Part shown: positions 33,929 to 44,087 of the stretch, one piece after another | How the letters are laid out: the number at the start of each line of letters is the position of its first letter | Numbering within the stretch: position 1 is the stretch's first letter | Assembly (NCBI GenBank): GCA_032871835.1 | Contig: CM065297.1 | Coordinates: 40,425,098-40,489,097 of the forward strand | DNA from: Dipteronia dyeriana | Lineage: Eukaryota > Streptophyta > Magnoliopsida > Sapindales > Sapindaceae | Direction of reading: 5' to 3' | DNA length: 64,000 bases | Translations under genes and position numbers: made by a program | Notes under the pieces: generated by a model | Told to the model about the DNA's origin: nothing | Database searches by the model: none | What the model saw: only the letters and a program-made list of their open reading frames with translations

Positions 33929-35039
33929 TGTTTTAGGGATTTCATTATAGCATGACAAGACAGCATGATCACCGATAAACACGGCGGTCAGATATGCCAC
34001 ACAATAAAAGTCATCCAGTAAAAGAAATCTTAATGAGCAAAAATCTCTACTCAACGAGATCTACTTAGCCAAAAGAGGAAATATGACCCTATCGGGACAC
34101 TCCATATCAAGCGAGGATTCATTCAAACACTAAATAAAATAATCATATTCAAACAAGGGAATATTCTCTGTCCTCTTTAGTATCAGAGAATTCATATTGG
34201 GAAGAAACTTAGAGCTTCCAAAAGGATAAACACCAAATGGAAAAGATCAGCCCAAAGCAATTAATAGATGATCTCAAGGCCTAGTCAAGGTTACCCTAGA
34301 TGATCGGGAAAACTAACCGATTCAATAGAGACAACTTTGTCGAGTAAAGACCATCCGATCGAGACAGAAGAGGTCTGGTTGGGATCAAATAATTGGATAG
34401 TTAGAACAACAAGTGGGAGACATTAAAGGCAACTATGACTCAAATACGAAGAATAATGATCTTACTCAAATAAGGAATCTAGAACCACATTCCAATAAGG
34501 AAATATTACTACTTCCTTTTACAATCAAAGAATCCATATCAAGTAATAACTCTGCTCTTCTAGAAGATTGTGCTCCAATATGAAAATAAGTTCTAAACGG
34601 ACTACTCAACTAGACTCCTGGGAAAATTCTATTGTAATACGTAAGATCACTGAAATAGAAAAGAAGACAAAGATGGCTCCAACAAGTACAACCCTGATTA
34701 AATTCTACCACATTTCCTTATATGTATAACAAGGATTAGGGTTCTATGCAAGAAAGATATATAAAAACTTATAAAAAAGATACACGGAAATAAATAGAAA
34801 AATAAAAAGATACACAAGAAAAGAGTGGAACAGAGTGTGTAATATTTTTATCATAGTGAATTCTTCCGGTCTTCACTGGCAACCGTTGATGTTTCCCCAC
34901 TTCGAGGTTTTACCATGTAAACTTATATGTGTATATTTTTTCCCTTTTGTTTTCTATTTTCTTCATAACATCTTTAACAATTGGCAAAACTTGTTAGACG
35001 TGCGAACAATCCTATGTGATCCAAAAACCACCGTCATCA
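33929..35039 (+). mobile_element. LTR-D (Tat-like), 3' LTR
   Basis: It starts tgttttagggatttcatta after a polypurine tract and aligns with 59348-60254 through 'ctactcaacgagat', 'gaggaaatatgaccctatc', 'gtgtcagagaattc'-type words, 'aaggattagggttct', the 'tcatagtg' block, 'gatgtttccccac' and 'gaggttttacca'. The right edge is taken at ccaccgtcatca (35039) by analogy with caccttcaaca; an alternative end at ctttaaca (34970) followed by attggcaaa cannot be excluded. Confidence 0.65.
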
Positions 35040-35382
35040 TATATATATGGTGGATGATGTGTTAGTTATAAGTTTATAACTCATTTTTCAGCTCATTTAA
35101 CAACAATCTAACAGTAATCATTTCTATGTCATATCTAGATTCACATGCATATATTTAGTTTGATCAACTATCATTGTTGTATGTGAGGATGTGTTACGTG
35201 TATGTTGGACATGGCTCGTATTTTCAATGGTTACAAAAAATTATTTAACCAATATGGAGACTTTCTGAAGATGTGTGAATGTTTCAGAGTATGATATCGT
35301 GTTTAAGGAAGGTTTGAAGGCCGAAGAAGAACTGAAGAATCGGATTTCAGAAGGAACCCCGGTATGGACCGTGGCTTAGGCA
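35040..35382. other. No recognisable feature
   Basis: AT-rich spacer between LTR-D and the solo LTR-E. The last 80 bases (gaagaactgaagaatcgga, aaccccggtatggaccgtgg) are richer in G and C but have no clear coding pattern. Confidence 0.5.
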
Positions 35383-36934
35383 TGATCGAGCTATTTTTGT
35401 CGTTATAAAATGCTCGTCAAACAATATTTATAAAGCCTCAACAATGCCTAAAATGTTTACAAAACAAGTACAATGGCAAGTCGGGTGTCGTCCACAGAGA
35501 AAGGGAAATCAAATGGCTAAAACTAGTTAACTAATATTAAACTAAGCAAAGCATGAAAAGTAAAGGTAAATGGTTTTGGTATTGAAAGGTTAATAATAAA
35601 GATTCAAACTATAATTAAGTTAATTAATCTAAAATGCAATTAGTGTTAAAGTGAGACGGATGTTAAAAATGATGGTTAAGACTAAGGTATTGTTGATCCA
35701 ACAAGTGAATTATAGGCATGTATGAACTCTTATGAAATGAAAGCATATAGATCGATAGCAACCAATCTAGATGTATAGTATCGGTTGTATTCCCTCACGA
35801 GTTCCAATCTAGATGTATAGTATAGGCCACTCACTAGTGATTGTTCATGAATGCACATCTATCAAATTAAGGTACTCTTTATAAATTCACCAACCTAGAT
35901 GTATAGTGTTAATGCTTAACCTACCACAAGCAACCAACCTAGATGTACACTTATTTTACCCTTGTATTCAATTTAGCTTAGGGACATTAAGTAAATGTAT
36001 ACCCAATCATCCATACAAGTACATGAGTTTAAGAAGACCAAATAATATATATCTAGTTAACTACTAAATTAATTCCCTCAATCAATTAGCTAGGATAGGA
36101 ATGTACAATCAAAGACAAAACCAATCAAGGGAAACAATTAAAACAATGAATGAAACATAATTGATAGATTTAATTAGAATAAAATAGAGTTCATTATAAA
36201 TCCCAATGTCCATAAGTGTTTCACATCAATCCCTTAGTGGGATGTTTAGCTACTCATGACAATTACAATATAATAACAAGAAGAAAAGAGATAGAGAAGA
36301 CCCATGAAGAGAAACTCCTCCTTTCTTGAAGCTTTGATCCAATCACCAAGTGTCCTTAAGTAGTTTGGTGGGGAATAATTCCTAAATCTAAGTTAATGGT
36401 TAGAGAGGATGTGTTTGGAGAAGTGAAGAAATATTGATTCTTAGATTCATAATTTTCTCCACGATAATAAGAACAAGCTATATTTATAGGGTCCCAAGAT
36501 TAGGTCTGAAAACTACTGATATGGTTGTCTGATGCACCAAATGCATGGGTTGTGCGCAAGTCTAGATCCACCCAGGACCCGTACAATTACCTAATGCCCT
36601 GATTTTCATCTCCTGACTAAAGTGAAATGTGCGGACACTCCCATGATGGTGCACGGGTGTAGACAGGCGCAATGGCTTGGCTTATACTTTCTTATTAGTA
36701 CGCAGGTTATGCGCTTGTCAGGACCTGCACAAGACCCGTGCAAAGACCCTTTTGCTCTTCAACAATTCTTTTGCCTTTTTCGGCACAAATCCGCTTCTTT
36801 TGTCCAATATACTAGATTGTACCTAATCACCTAAAAATATAAATAAGGAGCCATAAGAGACGTAAAAACACCCGAAAATGAGACAAAGGTCAAGGAAATG
36901 AGAGCCAAAATATATGACAATTTTGGCACGAACA
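35383..36934 (-). mobile_element. Solo LTR-E (Athila-like)
   Basis: It runs from tgatcgagctatttttgtcg to ttttggcacgaaca, the reverse complement of an LTR starting TGTTCGTGCC and ending GCTCGATCA. It aligns with the + copy at 54802-56385 along its length: 'gacgacacccgacttgcca', the clustered 'ctagatgtatagt' words, the 'cttcaagaaaggagg' region. Flanking bases aggca (left) and aggcg (right) fit a target duplication with one change. No internal sequence is attached, so it is a solo LTR. Confidence 0.75.
35762..35950 (-). repeat. Array of an 18-bp motif spaced about 43 bp in LTR-E
   Basis: ccaatctagatgtatagta at 35762 and 35804, ccaacctagatgtatagtg at 35890 and ccaacctagatgtacac at 35934 give spacings of 42, 86 (2 x 43) and 44. 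A worn copy may sit in the gap near 35847. The reverse-oriented LTR-E at 55.8 kb has the same arrangement. Confidence 0.8.
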
Positions 36935-36984
36935 AGGCGTAGTGTCCAGACAACGGAGTTCTGTAATTAGTACACTACCTTCTT

Positions 36985-37385
36985 ATTGGTATAGAAGTGT
37001 CTTGCTGGTATAGTACACTAGCTTCTGTACTCCATCTTCTGTTCTAACTAGGACTGAGCTTGCTGCTAGTTCTGTAATAGATAAGTACAAATGGAGTGTC
37101 TCTCCCATTTGTGCTTTTGAAAGGACGGGAGCCTGCCCTAGGTATTCCTTAAACTTTTAAAAAAGCCTGTTCGCACTCTTCATTCCATTCGAGTCCTTTT
37201 CCTTTTTTAATTACTTTGAAAATGGGTACGCATCTGTCTGTGGCCTTTGAGATGAATTTACCCAAGGAAGCTAAGCATCCTGTTAGGCGTTGTACTTCTT
37301 TAAGTGTCCTTGGTAAAGTCATTTTCTGTAGGGCCTGGATCTTCTCAAGGATGATTTCGATTCCTCTTTGGTGAACTTGAAAATC
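36985..37385 (-). pseudogene. Tat-like gypsy pol: RT thumb and start of RNase H
   Basis: Minus-strand reading continues from the RT with a HQRGIEI/ALQKMTLPRT-type segment, then LTGCLASLGKFISKATDRC, PIFKVIKKGKGLEWNEEC and, after a frame change near 37150, YLGQAPVLSKAQMGETLHLY, then SSVLVRTEDGVQKLVYYTSK. The last words are the start of RNase H in Tat-branch elements. It stops at TAA near 36997 just before the solo LTR-E, and the rest of RNase H and integrase are absent. Confidence 0.8.
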
Positions 37386-38126
37386 CTAGAATTTTCCCGA
37401 TAGATCTCTGAATAAACACTTTTTTTGATTTAGCTTTATTTGGTATCTCCTCAAGACATCAAATGTCTCTCGCATGTCTGAAGTATGCTTGTCTTCCATG
37501 ATGCTCTTGGTCAGCATGTCATCAACGTACACTTCCATGTTCCTTCCTATTTGCCGTGCGAAGATTGTGTTGACCAGCCTTTGATATGTTGCCCTTGCAT
37601 TTTTTAACCCGAAAGGCATTACTGTGTAACAGTATAAACCCTGATCAGTTGTGAATATAGTTTTTTCTTCGTCAATTTTGTTCATCCAGATTTGGTTATA
37701 TCCCGAGTAGGCATCCATGAAACTGAGCAACTCATGGCCTGATGTAGCGTCCACCAACTGATCTATCCTCAAAAGTGGAAAACTGTCTTTTGGTCATGCC
37801 TTGTTCAAATATGTGAAATCTACGCACATTCTCCATTGTCTTTTCTTTATTTGGGCGAGGACAACATTAGCAACCCATTTAGGGTAGTTGACATCTCTAA
37901 TTAACCCTATAGCAAGCAGCTTATCTACTTCCTGTTTGATTGCCTTACTTCTCTCGAGATTTAATGATCTTCTCTTTTGTAGCACCGGTTTTGCATTCGG
38001 GTTTACTGTGAGATGGTGATATATTATTTGGGCATCTATCCCGACCATGTCTTCTTGACTCCAAGCGAACACATCCTTGTATTCTTTGAGCAGATTAATG
38101 AGGCTTTGTTTGACTTTTCCTTCCAA
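37386..38126 (-). pseudogene. Tat-like gypsy reverse transcriptase, active site kept, one internal stop
   Basis: The N-terminal part (37794-38126) has LLKEYKDVFAWSQEDMVGID and KQEVDKLLAIGLIRDVNYPK then RMCVDFTYLNKA. A TGA where Cys is expected (about 37791) ends it. In the same frame the palm follows: LLSFMDAYSGYNQIWM (motif A Asp present), TTDQGLYCYTVMPFGLKNAR and NMEVYVDDML, with both catalytic Asp of YVDD intact (about 37520-37535). IKLNQKKCLF leads to the thumb. Apart from the single stop, this RT is well preserved, much better than the plus-strand relative at 1.0-1.6 kb. Confidence 0.9.
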
Positions 38127-38389
38127 GTTGGCCCCGACCTTGATCTTATTTATGGTTCATCTTCTTTCAAGATAATTTCTTCGAACGGTTCAGTTTTGGA
38201 TTCATTCGGCTCTTCCCTTTGATCGAATTTGAATGACAGTGGCTCTTTGTTCTGACTCGGTTGTGTTATAGTGCAAACATGTTCATCATTCTTGTCTTTG
38301 TATACTTACAGGTTAGCTCTTCGGGCCATCTCTTGGGATCCCTTGACTACACCGACCCTCTATTCGGTCGGGAACTTGATCATTAAGGC

Positions 38390-38690
38390 ATAAGTTGCTG
38401 TTACGGCCTTAGTTTATTTAAGAATGGCCTACCCAACAACGTATTATACGGCCAATTGTCTAAGTCTACTACCACGAAGTTGAGCAATACAGCTCTCTGG
38501 CAAGGTGCCACTCCAATCTTTACGGGTAGCTTTACTGTCCCAAGTGACCTGACCTCAATTCCCCTGAATACTCTGAGTGGAGTATGGAAAGGTTGTAGAT
38601 CCTTTCGGTCTAACCTGAGTTGATCGTAATTGGCTACATTGAGAATGTCTGTCGAACTTCCATTATCTATCAAGATTCTCCTAACTTCTC
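38390..38690 (-). pseudogene. Tat-like gypsy aspartic protease, active-site motif intact
   Basis: Minus-strand MIDNGSSTDILNVANYDQLR contains the active-site D-N-G-S. RSLGTVKLPVKIGVAPCQRA is the flap region and FVVVDLDNWPYNTLLGRPFL the conserved second half. The catalytic Asp is present, in contrast to the protease at 376-798. It matures the Gag-Pol polyprotein. Between it and gag lies a charged linker (38779-39015) with TIFAGPSTGRSKRERTQEI, the typical linker of this branch. A stop after 38401 separates it from RT. Confidence 0.85.
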
Positions 38691-38999
38691 GGTGACCAAT
38701 CCGAGCACTTATGACTAAGGTATCATTTGGCCGAACGTCGACCCCGTGTGAGTCTGCTTCTGTGAATATTATAGGGTCTCATCCTTCCTTTACCCTTTTT
38801 GGGTCTGGCTCCACCGAGTTCACGTCAAAGTTATGTCTTCCTTCTACTACTTCTCTGATTTCCTGTGTTCGCTCTCGCTTACTTCTCCCAGTGGATGGTC
38901 CTGCAAAGATTGTATATATTACTTCATTGGCCTCTAGACTGGCCCTTTGATTTTGATCAGAGCTGTGATCGGCCCTGATCTCTTTCTTTGTTTCTGATT

Positions 39000-39980
39000 T
39001 CTCATCGTTTTTCAAGATTACATCCTGTAGATGTACTTCTCGAATAAGGGTTTTTATGTCATCTCTAAGCTGGTAACACTTGGAAGTCTCATAACCGGTT
39101 TCCTTATGGAACCTGCAGTATTTGGTTGTATCTCACCGAGCAAACTGAGATTGACGGCGTGGCTCTTATACAAGATTTTTTTGCTTCCAGTATGGCCAGG
39201 ATTTCCTCCTGCTTTTTCTCTAGAGAGGTGTAGTTGGTATATCTACCTCGGTATTTTTTCGTGGTCTGTTCGGCATTACGCCCGTTTCCCCATTCCTTAC
39301 TTTTTTCTTTGTTGTTTCCTTTCTATTTTCCCTTTTGGTTCTGCACTTTGGACTCATCGTCTTTTTCGGGTTTTCCTCCATGCATGTAGCATCCTTTAGT
39401 GGCTAACTCTTCTTCTTCGGCTAGTGCATATTCGCCCGCCATATCCATCATATCTGCGTATCTGGTCAGGCGGGCTCTTCTCAGGTCAAAAGACAACCAT
39501 CCATTCTGTAGGTTGTTAATGAATGCAGCAATTATTGCTTCATCGTTTGCACTGTCGATTTCTGATACAGCTTGGCCGAATCTCCCCATGTGTTTCTTCA
39601 GCGACTCATCTTTCCCTTGTTTTATTTGAGAAAGGTAAGCCACTGATTTTTTTCGGTTAACATTGCTCAGAAATTGCCTTGAGAAACTCCTATTCAGTTC
39701 ACTAAAACTTCTTATGCTTGCCGGGGGCAATCTCCCGAAACATCTTGAGCCCATGTCTCCAAGACTTTATGGAAAGTTGAGGCATAGTAAGGGATCGCTA
39801 TGGGAATATTGGGCCATAGCTCTTTTATAGCGTCTGACATGTTTTTTTGGGTCTGTGTCCTTCTTGAACGGCTCCACGTGTGGCATCCTGAATCTTTCTG
39901 GGAATGAAGTCAGCAGGATGTATCTAGTGAATGGGCTGTCAGAATCTTAGTCAGATATATCGTTGTACCCATAACGTCTG
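39000..39980 (-). pseudogene. Tat-like gypsy Gag (retrotransposon gag domain)
   Basis: Reading on the minus strand from about 39900, TDPKKHVRRYKRAMAQYSHS and then a stop lead to GDMGSRCFGRLPPASIRSFS and ELNRSFSRQFLSNVNRKKSV, LSQIKQGKDESLKKHMGRFG and AIIAAFINNLQNGWLSFDL: the retrotransposon gag domain in its usual order. A lysine-rich tail ends at 39323. Further down, near 39060-39120, CRFHKETGYETSKCYQLRDD is the zinc-knuckle-like end with the His changed to Tyr. Gag forms the particle and binds RNA. One stop near 39775 and a frame break near 39320 spoil it. Confidence 0.85.
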
Positions 39981-40640
39981 ACCAATGCGTCCATTTGACG
40001 CCTATTGTTCTCGACTTCTTGAGTTAGGCTCTAGATTACAACATCTCTGTCTCCCACCGGACTTCCCTGATGGTTGAACCGCTGGGTGATTGTCATTACT
40101 CTTTCTGGCTCTTCACTTTGATGCCAGGTTGCATGTATGATTCCGTGATGACGCTTACCTATCTTCTGATGACGACTGATCCCTGTGTCGGTCATGTTTG
40201 GGTGTCTAGCACGGACTGTCTGATCCTGGTTCTGTTTCTGGCGTGGTCGTTCCTCTTCAGGTGTTTCACGTCTAGCAAGATTGATTGGATCAGAGTTCGT
40301 TCTGGCTTCCGAAGCATTTAGCTTTAGCCCCTACTACAGCCGAACGAAGCCTTACAGGTGGAAGATTAGGAGGTTATGAGTCTTCTGTAGCCAGTAGATC
40401 AACTCCATCCTTTGCTGCGTCTACCACCAATTGTTGCAACGCCTCTCAAAAGCGTTATGTCAGTTCTCCGCTGGTCGGAGGAACTTGTTGGATCCCCGCC
40501 AGGAATGTAGGTTGGTTCTGTGTGGTTGCAGCGAGATCTCACGAGCTGCTGCCAACATGGAAGTTATCTGAAGTTTTTTTGATATCCCCAGAACTGCTTC
40601 TACTTCCTACCATTACCTTTAATTAAATCGGAGGTTCACC
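39981..40640 (-). pseudogene. Gag N-terminal region or leader of the Tat-like element
   Basis: Coding-like composition on the minus strand (Q-, P- and R-rich, e.g. MDALVRRYGYND near 39975) without a long open frame. It lies between the primer site and the gag domain, so it should hold the start of gag. The start codon cannot be placed with confidence. Confidence 0.5.
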
Positions 40641-40656
40641 CTTCCTTCTAGTGCCA
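40641..40656 (-). promoter_or_regulatory. Primer-binding site of the minus-strand Tat-like element
   Basis: The reverse complement reads TGGCACTAGAAGGAAG and starts two bases from the LTR border (tgttgacgtcg at 40659). The first ten bases equal those at 13947, fixing the LTR-D end in two independent copies. The tRNA is not identified. Confidence 0.7.
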
Positions 40657-40658
40657 AT

Positions 40659-41525
40659 TGTTGACGTCGATTTCTGGATGTATGAGAAAAGCCAACAAGG
40701 ATTGGATTTTAGCTATGATTTCAAAGAGAAAGAGAATGAGAAAATAATCGGACGCAATTTTTTTTACGTGGTAAAACTCCGATGACCGGAGAAACATCCA
40801 CGAGTGGTTGAATGATCAACCAAGCCAAAATCCACTATGAAATAATATAGTTATTACAATTCTCGATCTCTCTTTCTTCTCTCTGTATTTTTCTATGATT
40901 GTTGTATATCTTTTTGTGACGAGATTATGGGTCTATTTATATGTCCATAGAACCCTAATCTTCTTTGTAAAAGTAATAAAAGATCTTTGTATTTAATTAT
41001 GATTGTTTGCTTGTTCGTAGTAGTTTGTCTTCTTTCCTGTTTCAGAAACTTGTATTGAGATCGAATGAGACTCTAGTAATGTAGTCCAATTATGACTTAT
41101 TTCCTTATAAGAGCGTAGTCTTTTTGAAGAAATAAATTGTTGCCTGATTAGGAACCCTCTGTTTGATAATTCTGCTCTTCTTGGAATTCCTCTTTGATAT
41201 GGATATCTTCATGAATTTTAATGACTCGATTTGTGTGAGCTACGCGCTGGGTTTTTTTTTCCTTCATGTTTGTCCCGAGTAGGAAACGATATCAACAGGT
41301 TCCGAGTGACATCATCTGATCCAAGAAAATGTCACCAACTAGCCCCGAGTATGTTTAACTGACCCCAAGTGGTATATGGAGTCAGTTTACCCAGAGCAGG
41401 TCTTGTTCAATACTTGTTTATTCGGGCTTCTCTTCTTTGGTGATGCCTTGCAGATGCCTATTCGGTCGTCCACCTGATAAATTTATCCTCTTTGTCGATG
41501 ACGTGTACGCCTGGTAAAATTCACA
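40659..41525 (-). mobile_element. LTR-D, 5' LTR of the Tat-like element
   Basis: Reverse complement of an LTR that starts TGTGAATTTTACCAGGCG and ends GACGTCAACA. Conserved LTR-D words appear in reverse: 'acgtggtaaaactccgatga', 'gagaaacatccacg', 'aaaatccactatgaa', 'gaaccctaatctt'. With gag, protease and RT to its left it defines a minus-strand element truncated near 36985; the missing part was lost before or during insertion of the neighbouring sequences. Confidence 0.8.
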
Positions 41526-41552
41526 TACTACAATATTATAAAATTAAAATGA

Positions 41553-42196
41553 TTAGAGCATCCCCAATAGTATAAGCAAATTAGGATCCTCAAAAGTTGT
41601 CACCTCAGTATTTGATGATTGTTTTCAAGAATTGCTAAATTTGAAGATTATCGTGTAGTCCATTATGGCACACTGTAATCGAAATAAAAAATCTACTTTA
41701 TCTAAATCAAAATTCTACTCCCACCATATATTTTTCACTATTTTCACTCATTTTTATTTCATCGTTTTCGCTCTAAAAGCTATAAATCACACAAACAATT
41801 CGTCAAACATCTTGAATACAGTGCTATTGAACAGGGGTAAAAATAACTACAATGACAAGAGAATATATATGATATGGGTATTGATCAATTCATAATGAAG
41901 AGACGAATTTTACCTGATTGAAATTTTTAGGGTCGAAACAATGATGAGATACATAGGTGATCAGAGAAAAAAAAAGCCACAAATGAGAGAGAAAGAATAA
42001 AATTACAACAAAAATTATTTTGGGTTAAGTTTGTATTTGATGATTAAAAGTCAATCTTCAAATTTGATTGTTGGAGAAGCAATTTGATTATTGATAACTA
42101 CTATTGCTAAATTTTAGTGACTCTGTCCTTTTTTGGATAAATAATCAAATTTTAATTATTCTCCTACTTTTGAGGATACCATTGCAGATGCTCTTA
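41553..42196. mobile_element. Tourist-like (PIF/Harbinger) MITE, 638 bp, TTA target duplication
   Basis: The left end is gagcatccccaatagtat and the reverse complement of the right end is gagcatctgcaatggtat; both are followed within 25 bases by cctcaaaag. The ends are flanked by tta at 41553-41555 and 42194-42196. Trinucleotide TTA/TAA duplications and GAGCATC-type ends fit PIF/Harbinger MITEs. No transposase is encoded; inner repeats (ttgatgatt..., attgctaaatttga / attgctaaatttta) suggest the element has partial inner inverted repeats. Confidence 0.75.
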
Positions 42197-42411
42197 GATG
42201 ATGATAATTTTAGAAATTATTGTCTTAATCTTGAATTTGTTTTAAAATGTGATAATTGTTCTATAATATTCACTTATTTTCTAAGTTAAAAATCTTAAGA
42301 GAAATTAAATACAAACTGTGAAACATTTTTTTAAAAAAAATTTGATTCTTTTCCAAATAAATGTATAGCCTATATAATATTATCAAAAATAATAATGTTG
42401 TTTTGTTCAAA

Positions 42412-42543
42412 TTTCATGTCCAAATCGGGTATCCAAATGATGTGACAACACTCTAATCCATTTATTCAGATTGTAATAGATTTGCATTATTTAAATGTAG
42501 TGGACTAAAGTGTTGCCACCCCAGATTTGGACATCAAATTAAG
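42412..42543. repeat. Imperfect palindrome, about 130 bp (possible small MITE)
   Basis: aatttcatgtccaaatc at the left pairs with gatttggacatcaaatt at the right, and gacaacactctaatcca pairs with tagtggactaaagtgttgcc inward of it. The centre is AT-rich. A clear target duplication was not found. The RNA or single strand would fold into one hairpin. Confidence 0.65.
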
Positions 42544-42544
42544 G

Positions 42545-42740
42545 CAAAGTAGCATTACTCTATTACAAATATTTATAACAGTTGCTTCAATTGAAAGAAG
42601 TTTTTCAAAATTAAATTTAATAGAAAACATTTTCCTGATCATAAATAGGTTTGCTCTTTTATTAATTGAAAAAGAATTTTTAGAAAATTTTGAAAACAAA
42701 AGTTTAATTAAAAAATTTCCATTTCAAAAAGTATGAAAAG
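42545..42740 (+). pseudogene. hAT transposase dimerisation-domain remnant
   Basis: The stretch IFITVASIERSFSKLNLIEN matches the hallmark of hAT transposase C-termini, where V-A-S-A/C-E-R-S-F-S-K-L-K-L-I-K is conserved and drives dimerisation. RFALLLIEKEFLENF is the next conserved segment (usually LAILSIEKE), with about 15 residues deleted between them. The upstream catalytic RNase-H-like domain is absent; the palindrome at 42412-42543 adjoins directly. A short relic of a cut-and-paste transposon. Confidence 0.75.
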
Positions 42741-42769
42741 TTTTTTAAAAAAATTATTTTCAGTTGTAA

Positions 42770-42816
42770 CATATATATATATATATATATATATACATAC
42801 ATACATACATACATAT
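42770..42816. repeat. Microsatellite (AT)n followed by (CATA)n
   Basis: About twelve AT units from 42770 and five CATA units to about 42816. Simple repeat. Confidence 0.9.
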
Positions 42817-42839
42817 ATGGTCTCTATTTTTTTTCTCCC

Positions 42840-43490
42840 TTAGGGCATCAAAATATGTTGAGCCGCCCCTGGCTTGATCTTGTCTATTTTCGGCAAACTT
42901 TATACTTATTTGATGTCAGATTTTTAAAAGGAATAATGTTAACATTCCACCAAAAATACCATATTTTTTATCCCAACACATCTGGCATGCGATGTGTCAA
43001 ATTGTGAGTGGATACACAATACTAATACTTTATCTCACCTACCACATGTATCCTTTAACCATTTGACATTTCAAATGTTGCATGTTTTGAAATGAAAATT
43101 ATTGGGCCTAAATATTGGGATCACATATACAGTTTACATTAAAAGTTGGACCAGTAATCCTATGATAATTATTTTTTTACCACTGTTGTGGCACCATTTG
43201 TACTTGCTCTAATGCTTTTAATTATAAAAATTGTTTTTGTTGAAGAATAAGGCCCCGACCTGCAGTTGTTTTTCATCCTGTATTTGTTTTTGTTTTTGTT
43301 TTCAATAAACGATTTCGAATTTGTTTTCGTTTACCATTTTTCATTTTATTTTCAAAAAACGATAAACAAAATGAAAAACAAAATCAGTGTTAACAGTGAA
43401 AATTTGAAAAACACAAAATACATGTTTTCTTTGTTTTTGTTTTTGTTTTTCAATTTTAAAAAAAAATACATTTTTTTCTTCCTCTTTTTC
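42840..43490. other. No gene; T-rich sequence
   Basis: Repeat-derived looking sequence with a run of tttgtttttg words at 43270-43330 and 43430-43460 that produces a phenylalanine-rich open frame without meaning. Confidence 0.5.
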
Positions 43491-43785
43491 GATCCTCTTC
43501 TCTGATCTTCCTCTTTTCTTCTTCTCTGAACCTTCTTCTTTTCAAATCCTCTTCTTCTTCAATCCTTTTCATCCTGTCCTTCTCCTTCTCCAAACTTTTT
43601 TCTTCTCCGATCGTCTTTTTCTTCTTCTCTAATCCTCTTCTTCTCCTTCTTTTCGTCCTTCTCTTCTTCTCTGATCCTTCTCTTTCTTCGATCCTCTTCC
43701 TCCTCCTCTTCTTCTATCTTCTCCCTTTCTTTTTCTTCTTTTTTCTTCTTGACCGATCTGGTTTCCTTTCTTTTTCTTCTTTTTT
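43491..43785. repeat. Polypyrimidine tract of about 295 bp
   Basis: Almost only C and T on the + strand (tcttcttctc, ttccttct, cctcctcctc words), interrupted by rare 'gatc' and 'gaac'. Long homopurine-homopyrimidine runs can adopt triplex structure. Confidence 0.8.
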
Positions 43786-44087
43786 AATTATTTTATATAA
43801 TTTTTGTTACTGTTTTTTTATTTATTAAAATAATACTTATTTAGAATTTAAGATTTTTGTTGACGGTGATTTTTTTATAGATCACACGTCAAACAGAATG
43901 TATATGAGATCACATAATTGTAAATTATGAACAACTAAGGAATTATAGAGAACACAAAAAATTACGTGGTAAAACCCCAAGAATGGGGAAACGTCCACGG
44001 TTGCTGGAAACCAGCGAGGAAAGAACATTTTTATGAATAATCGATTACACACTCAATCTCTCGTGCTCTCTATGTCGTTATGCCTAG

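Noticed and set aside
35762..35950. Possible CRISPR or tRNA-like cluster
   Set aside because: Only four or five imperfect 18-bp words with worn, related spacers inside an LTR present twice in the window.
43266..43505. 79-codon phenylalanine-rich frame
   Set aside because: Made by repeated tttgtttttg and pyrimidine runs; low-complexity, no conserved feature.
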